In this document: piece after piece, positions 1 through 6,921 of the stretch
How the letters are laid out: every line of letters starts with the position of its first letter
How positions within the stretch are numbered: the stretch's first letter is position 1
Source: Desulfobulbaceae bacterium
GTDB taxonomy: Bacteria > Desulfobacterota > Desulfobulbia > Desulfobulbales > Desulfocapsaceae
DNA length: 12,136 nt
NCBI GenBank assembly: GCA_027067035.1
Contig: JAMOMO010000183.1
Coordinates: 1-12,136, forward strand
Direction of reading: 5' to 3'
The notes under the pieces: generated by a model
The model's input: only the letters and a program-made list of their open reading frames with translations
What the model was told of the DNA's origin: nothing
Databases searched by the model: none
Program-made: the position numbers and the translations under genes

Positions 1-388
1 AAGATGAATACAAAATTCCCATCCAGGACATCATCGATTGGAAATTCGGGTGAAATAAGACCCTGGTGACACGAAATTCATGGCCGAGATCCAGCCAGAT
101 GGAAATAAGGGCGGCTATCAGGCAGCAAAAGGCCGTAAACAGCGCCAGTTTACCGATTTTTTCAAGTTTTTTAACCCTGACCACATAGACCAGTGTCGAA
201 AGTAAAAACGACCCCGCGGAAAGACCTATAAAATAAATATAGGCTGCCACCCACAGGCCCCATGGAATATACGAACCGTAATCGGTCATCCGATGGCCGG
301 TGCTAAACCTGAGATACATACCATACAGACCGACGCCGAAGCCGATAACCGCAATCAGCCAGACAAGTCTCTTGATCATTTGTTTCAT
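1..388 (-). CDS. NrfD/PsrC-family membrane subunit, N-terminal part (runs off left edge)
   Basis: The first 129 codons of a polytopic membrane protein are visible; the 3' end lies outside the window. Residues 38-60 (YGSYIPWGLWVAAY followed by a glycine/serine-rich helix) and the later LDLGHEFR...HPNFQSMMSWM stretch (about 99-123) are typical of NrfD/PsrC-like quinol-interacting subunits. At least three hydrophobic segments can be seen, at about 8-25, 44-70 and 82-99. Members of this family pass electrons between the quinone pool and a partner four-cluster ferredoxin, which matches the gene immediately upstream. The ATG at 388 is preceded by AGAGGG at suitable spacing. This gene lies outside the supplied short-ORF scale only because it is cut by the edge; the frame is fully open. 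The catalytic molybdopterin subunit would be expected beyond the left edge. The exact substrate (tetrathionate, thiosulfate, polysulfide or other) cannot be told. Confidence 0.9.
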   Translation of the reverse strand, partial: MKQMIKRLVWLIAVIGFGVGLYGMYLRFSTGHRMTDYGSYIPWGLWVAAYIYFIGLSAGSFLLSTLVYVVRVKKLEKIGKLALFTAFCCLIAALISIWLDLGHEFRVTRVLFHPNFQSMMSWMGILYSS

Positions 389-426
389 TATTGATCCCTC
401 TTTATTTATCCGAGGAAAGCCGATCC

Positions 427-444
427 CTGAACAATGCTGTTCAG
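427..444. repeat. Perfect 7-bp inverted repeat in the ferredoxin/NrfD intercistronic gap
   Basis: CTGAACA and TGTTCAG flank a 4-base loop (ATGC). It lies in the 111-base gap between the ferredoxin stop and the NrfD-like start. There is no U-tract on either strand, so it does not look like an intrinsic terminator. It could be an mRNA processing or stability hairpin that sets different levels of the two proteins. Confidence 0.4.
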
Positions 445-499
445 ATCAACTCCCATCATTTGTTGTCACTATGAACAATATCTGTCCCGGTTACTCCAC

Positions 500-1225
500 T
501 TAAATCAGGTAAGCAGTTGTCGGGGAAGTTCCCTCTTCCTCCTTGAGCCTTCGGAGCCTCGGTGACCCGAGTAACTCGGCAATCAGGCTTTTGGGATCAT
601 TGGCATCCCCGAAGTAGGTCGCATCACCGATACAGGTCGTCACACAAGCAGGAAGAATACCTTTTTCCACCCGGTGGATGCAGTAGGTACATTTACGGGC
701 ATTCCCCACCGGTGAACTGTCCCGGTCTTTCCGTGGCCACTCTTTCCCGTATTCAAAATTGGGAGCCTTTTCATACTGAGGAATGGAGGGCGTGCCGTCC
801 GAGTAATAAAAGCCCTTATCAAAGGTCCTTGCGGAATAGGGACAGGCAGCGATACAGTAGCGGCAGCCGATACACTTGTCGTAATCAATTTCTATAATTC
901 CGTCGGCTCGTTTCCAGGTGGCACTTGCCGGACAGACTTCAACACAGGGCGGATTTTCACACTGCATACATGGTCGTGGCAGAAAAGTTTTTCGAACATT
1001 GGGGTAGGTGCCGATTTCTTCCTCAATCACGGGCCGGTAAACAACACCAGGCGGCAAGTGATTTTCAGCAACACAGGAAATAGTACAAGCTGTACAGCCC
1101 ACACATTTTCCCTGATCGATGACCATTGCCCAATGCCTGTCCTGCATGTTTTTTTTCAGGGCACGTTGGAGATCATCCATCATCCGCTGTCTGATTTCAT
1201 GCGGTTCGATATCAATGAGAGCCAT
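500..1225 (-). CDS. Four-cluster [4Fe-4S] ferredoxin subunit of a molybdopterin oxidoreductase (TtrB/PsrB/PhsB-like)
   Basis: This 241-residue protein carries 16 cysteines in four groups: CVGCTACTISC (41-51), CMQCENPPCVEVC (86-98), CIGCRYCIAAC (118-128) and CTYC plus CVTTC (179-198). That pattern is diagnostic of the electron-transfer subunit of DMSO-reductase-superfamily enzymes, which relays electrons between an NrfD-type membrane anchor and the molybdenum subunit. The anchor gene follows directly. The start at 1225 has a very strong ribosome binding site (AGGAGGAGG, 5 bases before ATG). There is no twin-arginine signal, only a charged 32-residue N-terminal extension, so export, if any, would need co-translocation with a Tat-bearing partner. 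The upstream gap of 188 bases is its likely promoter region. Family assignment is secure; the substrate is inferred only from the context of a PhnD-like sensor next door. Confidence 0.92.
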   Translation of the reverse strand: MALIDIEPHEIRQRMMDDLQRALKKNMQDRHWAMVIDQGKCVGCTACTISCVAENHLPPGVVYRPVIEEEIGTYPNVRKTFLPRPCMQCENPPCVEVCPASATWKRADGIIEIDYDKCIGCRYCIAACPYSARTFDKGFYYSDGTPSIPQYEKAPNFEYGKEWPRKDRDSSPVGNARKCTYCIHRVEKGILPACVTTCIGDATYFGDANDPKSLIAELLGSPRLRRLKEEEGTSPTTAYLI

Positions 1226-1250
1226 TGAATCCTCCTCCTGTTTTTTTCTG

Positions 1251-1269
1251 TTCAGTCACCCCGACTGAA
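1251..1269 (-). promoter_or_regulatory. Leader hairpin just upstream of the ferredoxin gene ribosome binding site
   Basis: TTCAGTC and GACTGAA form a perfect 7-bp stem with a 5-base loop. It sits about a dozen bases upstream of the AGGAGGAGG ribosome binding site of the ferredoxin gene. It could be an mRNA leader hairpin or a dyad operator. No U-tract follows it on the minus strand, so it is not an obvious terminator. Confidence 0.35.
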
Positions 1270-1341
1270 AGAATCAGGCGGAGGACCACAATTATTCATC
1301 TTAGGAAAGAAAAATAATCAGGTTCCAGCAGAAAAAAAAGC

Positions 1342-1402
1342 GGGGAAACTGTGACTTTTTGTAGGGGAAAAACCGACAACAGGGGAGGATGTGAGGGGGA
1401 AA
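1342..1402 (-). promoter_or_regulatory. Three GGGGAAA direct repeats, candidate response-regulator sites for the ferredoxin operon
   Basis: GGGGAAA occurs on the plus strand at 1342-1348, 1364-1370 and 1396-1402, with steps of 22 and 32 bases, close to two and three helical turns. The outer two copies extend into TGTGA followed by a similar tail, so on the coding strand they read TCACA(G)TTTCCCC. They lie between the response regulator stop and the ferredoxin start, upstream of the latter. Helically phased direct repeats in a target promoter fit operator half-sites for a NarL-type regulator such as the one encoded immediately upstream. This is inference; no convincing sigma-70 -35/-10 pair was found beside them. 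Confidence 0.35.
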
Positions 1403-1413
1403 TGTGAATCAGA

Positions 1414-2073
1414 TCAGCTCATTTTATCGAGCCGCATGGCCAGGCGGACCAGGTCCGAACGTTTTTCAATATCCAGCTTTGCCATACCACGGGAACGATA
1501 GGTGGCCACAGTTTTTTCACTGAGAAGGCAGTGCTCGCCAATCTCTTTGCTTGTATAACCACGGGCGACCAGAGCAAGGACCTCCTGCTCACGGTCGGAT
1601 AAAATATCCCAGCGTGCCCGGTCCCGGTCGATATCGGGAATCTGGCTCTTTCCGGAATCCGGAATATAGGTCTTGAGAAGGGATGGATGGATGTACACCT
1701 CACCCCGCATGACGGAGTGAACAGCATACAGCAGATCTTCTTCAAGTCCTTTTTTCAGAACAAACCCTTTAGCCCCCCTCTGCAGGGCCTTCTCCATATA
1801 GTGAGGGTTATCATGCATGGTCAGCATGATAATTCGTGTCTGCGGCACCAGGACAAGGAGTTCCTCTATCAGGTCCAGACCGCTTGTCTTCTGCAGGGTA
1901 ATGTCGAGCAGGATGATATCCGGTTTCGATGCCTGTGCCTTTTCCAGGGCCTCCTCAGCATCACTTGCCCTGGCCACCACCTCAAAATCGCCTTCAGCAT
2001 TGAGCAGAAGAGAGAGTCCACATAAAAGCATCACATGGTCATCTACAACCATTATTCGAGTATTATTCTTCAT
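1414..2073 (-). CDS. NarL/FixJ-family response regulator
   Basis: This 219-residue protein has an N-terminal receiver domain with acidic pair D11/D12, phosphoacceptor D57 (in LLDITL), T85 and K107, followed by a LuxR/GerE-type helix-turn-helix at about 158-200 (LSDREQEVLALVARG...SEKTVATYRS). It is a DNA-binding transcription regulator activated by phosphorylation, presumably by the kinase whose gene overlaps its start. I chose the ATG at 2073 over the in-frame ATG at 2079: AGGAG ends immediately before 2079 but lies six bases before 2073. The frame overlaps the end of the kinase gene, so translation is probably coupled. Its likely target is the ferredoxin/NrfD operon directly downstream, whose promoter region carries repeated motifs. 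All key residues are present. Confidence 0.94.
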   Translation of the reverse strand: MKNNTRIMVVDDHVMLLCGLSLLLNAEGDFEVVARASDAEEALEKAQASKPDIILLDITLQKTSGLDLIEELLVLVPQTRIIMLTMHDNPHYMEKALQRGAKGFVLKKGLEEDLLYAVHSVMRGEVYIHPSLLKTYIPDSGKSQIPDIDRDRARWDILSDREQEVLALVARGYTSKEIGEHCLLSEKTVATYRSRGMAKLDIEKRSDLVRLAMRLDKMS

Positions 2074-3496
2074 AATCATCTCCTGGAGGAGACGGGACAG
2101 TCACCACGATCATAACTCCCTGTCCCGGTTCCGATTCAATACGAAAGCTGCCGTCAGCCAGTTCAACCCGTTCCTGCATTCCATGAATCCCCAGCCGAGT
2201 TGTTGTCTCCAGAATTTTGAGATCAAAACCCCTGCCGTCATCATCAATAAGCAGCCGGATGATGTCATTCTCCCATTCAAGAAACAGGGAGATGTGCCTG
2301 GCCCGACCGTGGCGGACAGCATTATGAACAGCCTCCTGAACAATACGATAGAGACAGGTTTCAATGGAAGACACAGGGCGTCTGTTTTGAAAACCGACAA
2401 TATTCTGCTGGATTTCCACCTTACTGGCCTTCCTGACATTATCCACATACAGCGACAGAGCCGCCTCCAGTCCCATATCATCAAGAACACTGGGACGGAG
2501 TTCCAGAGCCATATCATGAATGGCCTCAAGTTCGTTTTTGATATGTTCTTTAAGCTGATGGATGTTCTGCCGCATCTCCTGCGAACATGCCATCCGCTCC
2601 AGAAGATTCAGGCCTATGCTGAGAGAAGTCAGGGATTGACCGGTCTGATCATGCAGTTCCCGGGCTATGCGTTTTCGTTCATTTTCCTGGCTGCTGATGA
2701 TTTTCTGCAGGAACTCCCGGCGAATGGTCTCTTTTTCTTTTCGTGCCTCAGCAGCCATTTGAAAGCCACTGCTCATCTCATTAAAAGCCAGGGTCAATGC
2801 TCCTACCTCATCACGGGAAACAGGCTCAAGAACCACAGTGTATTCACCTCTACGAACAGCATTGGTTGCAGCCAGCAGTTTCTTGATGGGACGGACGATC
2901 AGCCAGCTCAGGAGTACTGCAAAGAAAATGCCGGCCATGGCAACGAGGAAGGTGGTCAACAGAAGACTACGGATAAATTCCCTGTTGTCCAGGCGGACAA
3001 AATAATCCTGAACCCCGACAGCAACACTACCGTTCCAGCCCTGCAACACCGGCAAAATTGTCTCCCAGATCAATCCCTCATTGGTCTCAATAACCTGTAC
3101 GCCATCCTGTTGACGATACGTTCGGCGCAGATGGCTATCCAGTTCGGTGGGAAAGTGACTCCCGAAAGTGTGGGCAACGATGTTTCCCCGGCGATCGAGA
3201 ACCACGATGTAACGGACATCACGACGGTTACTTTTGGCATTAACAAGGTATCTTGTCAGGCCGTACAGGTCGTTTATCAGCGTATAATCAGGGATTTTAT
3301 GGGCTATCTCATTGGCCACGGACCTGCTCTCCTGAGCCATAAAGGCACGCGTGTGATCATTGAGGAAACGGGAAACCTGAAGAGAAAGGACTGTTCCCAT
3401 GAAAACAGACAGAGCTATGACCATGCCGATGATTTTGGCCTGTAATGAAATTGAAAAGAAGAAATGCTGTATGCGAATCAATGCGGATTTGAACAT
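2063..3496 (-). CDS. NarX/DegS-type sensor histidine kinase with periplasmic sensor domain and HAMP
   Basis: This 477-residue membrane kinase has two membrane segments (about 22-42 and 178-200) enclosing a roughly 135-residue periplasmic region. That region looks like a single Cache-type sensor fold (YIVVLDRRGNIVAHT at about 97-110). A HAMP linker follows (about 200-253), then a HisKA_3 dimerisation domain with phosphoacceptor H282 in ARELHDQTGQ, then LRPSVLDD (333-340). The ATPase domain shows an N box around N392, G1 as DDGRGF (419-424) and G2 as GIHGMQER. This architecture autophosphorylates and hands phosphate to NarL-type regulators, matching the next gene. The ATG at 3496 has AGGTGG upstream; the first 19 bases overlap the end of the binding-protein gene and the last 11 overlap the regulator gene, so the three are translationally coupled. 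Confidence 0.94.
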   Translation of the reverse strand: MFKSALIRIQHFFFSISLQAKIIGMVIALSVFMGTVLSLQVSRFLNDHTRAFMAQESRSVANEIAHKIPDYTLINDLYGLTRYLVNAKSNRRDVRYIVVLDRRGNIVAHTFGSHFPTELDSHLRRTYRQQDGVQVIETNEGLIWETILPVLQGWNGSVAVGVQDYFVRLDNREFIRSLLLTTFLVAMAGIFFAVLLSWLIVRPIKKLLAATNAVRRGEYTVVLEPVSRDEVGALTLAFNEMSSGFQMAAEARKEKETIRREFLQKIISSQENERKRIARELHDQTGQSLTSLSIGLNLLERMACSQEMRQNIHQLKEHIKNELEAIHDMALELRPSVLDDMGLEAALSLYVDNVRKASKVEIQQNIVGFQNRRPVSSIETCLYRIVQEAVHNAVRHGRARHISLFLEWENDIIRLLIDDDGRGFDLKILETTTRLGIHGMQERVELADGSFRIESEPGQGVMIVVTVPSPPGDDYEE

Positions 3497-4452
3497 TCTC
3501 CCCCACCTGTCCGGTTTCCACAGGATTTCACTCCTTTCTCCTGATAGAGGTCATTGCCAGGATAGGCAAACCGGTCAATACCCAGTTGTTCCAGGATGGA
3601 AGCACCGTCCCTGGTATCCGCCATTGACAACAGAATTGTGCGGATTCTCAGTATCTCCTCCGGCGGAGCCTGTACTGAGGCAACAACCGGCGGCATACCA
3701 AAATCCTCTGAACGGAGAATAATCCTGGTTTTTTCGGCAATGGAGGGGTCACGCTTCACGGCATAGGCATAGACCAGGCTGTCCACGGAAGCGGCATCGG
3801 CAACTTCTTCGGCCACTGCCTGAATGGAATAGTCGTGACTGTAGGTAAAGATGGTACGCCGGAAAAAGTTTTCCGCATCCAGATCCCTTGCAGCAAGCAG
3901 GCCCATTGGATACTGATAGCCGGTATTCGAGAGAGGATCGGTAAAGGCAAAAATCCGGTTGTGAAGATCTTCAAGTTTCTGCACAGGAGAATCTGCAGGA
4001 ACAATGATCAGGGCGTTGTAAGTAAGTTTACCGTTGATTTGAGGAACGGCCAGCAGAGTCATTTGTTTTTCCCGCAGCCCCTCATAAAAGGCTCCGGTAC
4101 AGATAAAAGCCATATCGACCGCATTCCTGGCAATTAAATTGTTGATTTCACCGTAGGTTCGGCGCTGCACCAGCTGTACAGGTTTTCCAAGACGCCTTTC
4201 AAAATAGCTGAGCAGGGGCTGATAAGAGTCAACGGTACCCCGTGGGGAAAGAATTGCAGCTATGGCAATCTTAAAGGTTTTTTCTTTCTTCTCTGTTACT
4301 GTTTCCGGCAGGGGAGCAAGTTTATCAAGATGAATAATTTCGGAGGGTTCTACCGGAGGACTCGCGGCATCGTCGTTGCAGCCAAAGAGCGAAAAAATAC
4401 TACACAACAAGACAACAACAATAAACAATTGGGGAATTTTTCTTTTGATCAT
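3478..4452 (-). CDS. PhnD-like periplasmic substrate-binding lipoprotein, sensor accessory
   Basis: This 324-residue protein starts with a lipoprotein signal (MIKRK, a hydrophobic run, then SLFGC with C25 as the lipid anchor), a flexible acidic/proline linker (about 26-58) and a PhnD/SsuA-fold binding domain. Family marks include KIAIAAILSP (61-70), FTDPLSNTGYQYP (170-182), and HDYSIQAVAEEVADAASVDS (206-225), which matches the SH(D)xxxxAVxxGxADxAxVDS region. Such proteins bind phosphonate, phosphite or other small anions. No ABC permease or ATPase gene adjoins; instead a kinase and regulator follow in overlap, so its role is probably to present a ligand to the kinase. The related tetrathionate sensor TtrS carries a PhnD-like domain fused to its kinase. 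The ATG at 4452 was chosen because it places the lipobox correctly, although its ribosome binding site is weak; an open frame extends upstream to a TTG at 4548. The cysteine-bearing C-terminal tail comes partly from the overlap region. Confidence 0.9.
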   Translation of the reverse strand: MIKRKIPQLFIVVVLLCSIFSLFGCNDDAASPPVEPSEIIHLDKLAPLPETVTEKKEKTFKIAIAAILSPRGTVDSYQPLLSYFERRLGKPVQLVQRRTYGEINNLIARNAVDMAFICTGAFYEGLREKQMTLLAVPQINGKLTYNALIIVPADSPVQKLEDLHNRIFAFTDPLSNTGYQYPMGLLAARDLDAENFFRRTIFTYSHDYSIQAVAEEVADAASVDSLVYAYAVKRDPSIAEKTRIILRSEDFGMPPVVASVQAPPEEILRIRTILLSMADTRDGASILEQLGIDRFAYPGNDLYQEKGVKSCGNRTGGGECSNPH

Positions 4453-4802
4453 GGGGGGAATACTCGCTGAAAACTTACCGGCACCCCCTGCCCGCCCGAC
4501 AGCAGGCTGCAGCTCACCGGTAAACTGACAAGCCTGTATAAGCTGCAATCCTCAAACGGATACAGGAGTTTACAGTGAATCCACTTCGAGTCACCGATCC
4601 ACCTTTTTCCTGGATTTCATATATCGTATCACCTTGGAGAATACCCAATTTTTATCACAATTACCCGAAAATTTTATCCACACATCCAGATGGACACGGT
4701 ACTGCATACTCAGTTTTCAGGGTGTTCCCCAAACGGCCCCTGAGTCAGTGAGTATCTCCTGACGATATTCTCCCCGTGGAATTCATTTCATACCACCCCC
4801 AG
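4453..4802. other. 350-base non-coding gap between the TPR gene and the sensor operon
   Basis: No gene was found here. It should hold the end of the ccm transcript and the promoter of the sensor operon. It contains the imperfect hairpin at 4706-4755 and an AT-rich stretch at about 4617-4680. The best -10-like hexamer on the minus strand is TAAAAT at about 4676-4671, but no good -35 lies 16-18 bases before it, so I make no promoter call. No stem followed by a U-tract was seen. Confidence 0.6.
4706..4755 (-). repeat. Long imperfect inverted repeat after the ccm operon
   Basis: On the plus strand ATACTCA (4706-4712) pairs with TGAGTAT (4749-4755), and an inner CAGGG-type arm pairs further in, giving two stems separated by an internal loop. 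It begins about 48 bases after the TPR gene stop on the minus strand. No run of U follows, so it is not a classical intrinsic terminator. It may protect the 3' end of the ccm mRNA, or act in the leader of the sensor operon. Confidence 0.4.
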
Positions 4803-5381
4803 TCACTGCTGACTCCTGATTCCGGCAAGCTGCTGATTAACCTTTTCCACCAGCTGCGGAGAAGGATTGGCTGCAAGGATCTTTTCAAAGACTTCCCGTG
4901 CACTTCCCAGATCTCCCTTGTACTGATGAATCATACCGATGTAAAAAAGAGAATCCACATGTGAGGGATCAACATCCAGCGCTTTGTAGAACCGTTCGAT
5001 GGCGAGATCATATTCATTGATATTGAGATACAGAAGTCCCAGGTCATTCTCAACATGAACGGTTGCCGGGCCGACCTCAGAAGCCTTCAGAAAAATATCA
5101 ATGGCCTCCTGGTATCTTCCGGAGTCAAAATACACATCACCAAGCTCTGTCAACGCCCTGATACTGGTTGGATTCGTGGCAAGTATTGACTTATATGTCG
5201 CAATCTTTTCTTCAATCAGCATCATCTGGGTCTGCTGGGAAACCATGTCCGTGTTCCGGGCACTCTTCTCAGACAGCTTGTTTCCCGGAATGTTCATCAC
5301 GGCAAACAGCACCATAACAGCTGCAATCAGCCAGAAAAAAGAGATTACCACCACTTCTTTTGTTGTCCTTACGTTAGTCAT
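4803..5381 (-). CDS. Membrane-anchored TPR protein, CcmI C-terminal-half-like
   Basis: This 192-residue protein has one N-terminal membrane anchor (about 10-29), a short helical linker and then roughly three tetratricopeptide repeats (about 74-107, 108-141, 142-174; for example ALTELGDVYFDSGRYQEAIDIF and NDLGLLYLNINEYDLAIERF). In System I cytochrome c maturation the periplasmic TPR part of CcmI (CycH) binds the C-terminal helix of apocytochromes and delivers them to CcmF/CcmH. Its place at the end of the ccm run, with its start overlapping the ccmD stop by eight bases, supports that role. ATG 5381 is preceded by AGGAG at seven bases, which favours it over ATG 5399. Generic TPR proteins are common, so the specific function rests on context. 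Confidence 0.8.
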   Translation of the reverse strand: MTNVRTTKEVVVISFFWLIAAVMVLFAVMNIPGNKLSEKSARNTDMVSQQTQMMLIEEKIATYKSILATNPTSIRALTELGDVYFDSGRYQEAIDIFLKASEVGPATVHVENDLGLLYLNINEYDLAIERFYKALDVDPSHVDSLFYIGMIHQYKGDLGSAREVFEKILAANPSPQLVEKVNQQLAGIRSQQ

Positions 5382-5529
5382 CTGCCAGCTCCTTTTCATG
5401 AATCAATTCCTCTAAAACCTGTACCCTTGCAGCAAGAAGGTGCTGCTGTCTGACCGCATAGAAAACATAGGCAAAGACTCCGCCCCAGATAACCATATAT
5501 GCTGTAATTAAAAACAGTTCACTGTTCAT
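5374..5529 (-). CDS. ccmD: CcmD-like small membrane protein of the haem exporter
   Basis: This is a 51-codon gene: it begins MNSELFLITAYMVIWGG and ends KELADD before TAA. It has one membrane helix (about 6-25), a following RQQ basic turn, and a charged helical tail likely to form a coiled coil (about 27-50). CcmD proteins are of this size and topology; they are needed for release of holo-CcmE from the CcmABC complex. The start ATG shares ATGA with the ccmC stop, and GGAGAG lies six bases upstream, so translation is coupled. The gene directly follows ccmC, the canonical ccmD position. Sequence conservation in CcmD is low, so the call relies on size, topology and place. Confidence 0.85.
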   Translation of the reverse strand: MNSELFLITAYMVIWGGVFAYVFYAVRQQHLLAARVQVLEELIHEKELADD

Positions 5530-6209
5530 AGCAGCTCTCCATCAAGTTGTTTTTCAAGATTTCCGACTCTTCCAGCCAGACCAAGGGTTTTTGTTCTCTG
5601 ATAGAGCAGAATACCCCAGAGCACAGTAAATGTGCCAAGCGCCACCAGGAGTGCGGTGATCATTGCCGGAGCCATATCAATTGAACCAGCACGAATCACC
5701 ACGGGATGAATTGTTCTCCACAGCCTGGCCGACAGGAATACGATGGGCACATCAACAAATCCAACAATGGCCAGGACGGCGCAGAAAACAGCCCGTTTAT
5801 CCCGTCGTGTAACAGAGGAGCGTAAAATAAAATAAGAGGCATAGATAAACCAGAGGATGAGCGAAGTGGTGAGTCTCGGGTCCCAGGTCCACCAGGTATT
5901 CCACACCGGCCGGCCCCAGAGCACACCGGTGATCAGAACAAGGGTGGTGAACAGCAGACCGATCTCAACACTGGCCAGTCCTCTGATATCCCACTTCATA
6001 TCTTTGCTGACCAGATACATAATGCCACTGACAAAGGCCGTGAAAAAGGACAGAAATGCCAGCAGCGCACAGGACAGGTGAAAGTAGAATATTTTCTGTA
6101 TGGGCCCCATTACCCGTTCTGTGGGGGCATACAGAAAAACCATATAGACAGCAGTTCCAAACAGCAGTGCCGCAAAAATTACTGCCATCTGATCTCTCTT
6201 TATTGACAT
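5526..6209 (-). CDS. ccmC: Haem handling protein CcmC
   Basis: This 227-residue protein has six hydrophobic segments and the tryptophan-rich WWD motif at about 98-121 (WGRPVWNTWWTWDPR). Two flanking periplasmic histidines, H44 (in FYFHLS) and H168 (in TIHPV), are the expected axial ligands. CcmC takes haem at the outer face of the inner membrane and loads it onto CcmE, with CcmD and the CcmAB ATPase. The ATG at 6209 has AGGAG six to seven bases upstream. An in-frame earlier start at 6266 would overlap ccmB and add a polar 19-residue tail with no obvious role. The gap to ccmB is 43 bases, the longest inside the ccm run. All key residues are present. Confidence 0.95.
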   Translation of the reverse strand: MSIKRDQMAVIFAALLFGTAVYMVFLYAPTERVMGPIQKIFYFHLSCALLAFLSFFTAFVSGIMYLVSKDMKWDIRGLASVEIGLLFTTLVLITGVLWGRPVWNTWWTWDPRLTTSLILWFIYASYFILRSSVTRRDKRAVFCAVLAIVGFVDVPIVFLSARLWRTIHPVVIRAGSIDMAPAMITALLVALGTFTVLWGILLYQRTKTLGLAGRVGNLEKQLDGELL

Positions 6210-6252
6210 GGGTACTCCTGATAAAGGTCGTTGTGTACAATCATGAGTGCCT

Positions 6253-6921
6253 CTATTCACGAACAATATGGCTCAGGAGCAGAACTCCAAGACCAGTGAA
6301 TATACAGCCGTAAGCCAGCATTACATAAAGCCATGAGCTGTATTCGCCAGGCGCTGCTCCCTGAAATATCAGAGAGCTTACCTTCACCGTGATACTGATA
6401 AGAGGTATCACCAGCGGATAAAAAAGCAGGGGCAGCAGTGCCTCGTTCCTGTCAGTTCCGGCAGTGATGGCTGAAAACAGGGTGCCGATGGCAGCAAATC
6501 CCGTATTTGCAAGCAGAACAACCAGAACCAGCAGGGGCAGGGACTGCAGAAAACTGTCTCCATACAGGACAAAAAACAGTGGAATTATGGAACATTGGGC
6601 AATAAGCATGAGCACAAAGTTCATGGCCATCTTTGCACAAAAGAGGGCTTCAATACTCACCGGACTGAGCAGTAATCCATCAATACAGCGATTCTCCTTT
6701 TCCCGGCTCATGGTTCTGCTGAGACCGAGAATTGAAGAAAAAGTAATGGCCACCCAGAGAATTCCGGCACCTGTTTCAGGGGAGATCTCAGATCCCAGAG
6801 GGATGGCGAGATTGAGTATCACCAGGAGCAGAAATCCGAAAAACACCATGGAGACAAGAGATTCCGGCCTTCGAAATTCGGCATGGAGATCTTTTCGTAA
6901 AATCAGCAGAAAGCCTCTCAT
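6253..6921 (-). CDS. ccmB: Haem exporter membrane subunit CcmB
   Basis: This 222-residue protein has six predicted membrane segments (about 24-42, 50-66, 97-120, 125-149, 160-180, 195-218). The N-terminal cytoplasmic stretch with FRRPESLVSMVFF and the SREKENRCIDGLLLSP loop (about 72-87) match the CcmB family. It is the permease partner of CcmA; together they drive release of haem-bound CcmE from CcmCD using ATP. The start ATG shares four bases (ATGA) with the end of ccmA. Length is typical of the family. Confidence 0.95.
   Translation of the reverse strand: MRGFLLILRKDLHAEFRRPESLVSMVFFGFLLLVILNLAIPLGSEISPETGAGILWVAITFSSILGLSRTMSREKENRCIDGLLLSPVSIEALFCAKMAMNFVLMLIAQCSIIPLFFVLYGDSFLQSLPLLVLVVLLANTGFAAIGTLFSAITAGTDRNEALLPLLFYPLVIPLISITVKVSSLIFQGAAPGEYSSWLYVMLAYGCIFTGLGVLLLSHIVRE

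Noticed and set aside
1817..3445. A 542-codon open frame on the plus strand
   Set aside because: It lies antisense to the kinase and regulator genes, has no recognisable domain or ribosome binding context, and its length follows from the codon bias of the genes opposite it.
4674..4682. TTATCCACA, a perfect DnaA-box sequence in an AT-rich gap
   Set aside because: Only one copy was seen, with no dnaA, dnaN or other origin genes nearby; a single match in 12 kb is not evidence for an origin.
6210..6266. Longer ccmC start overlapping ccmB
   Set aside because: AGGAG is placed correctly for 6209, and the added 19 residues precede the normal CcmC start with no family similarity seen.
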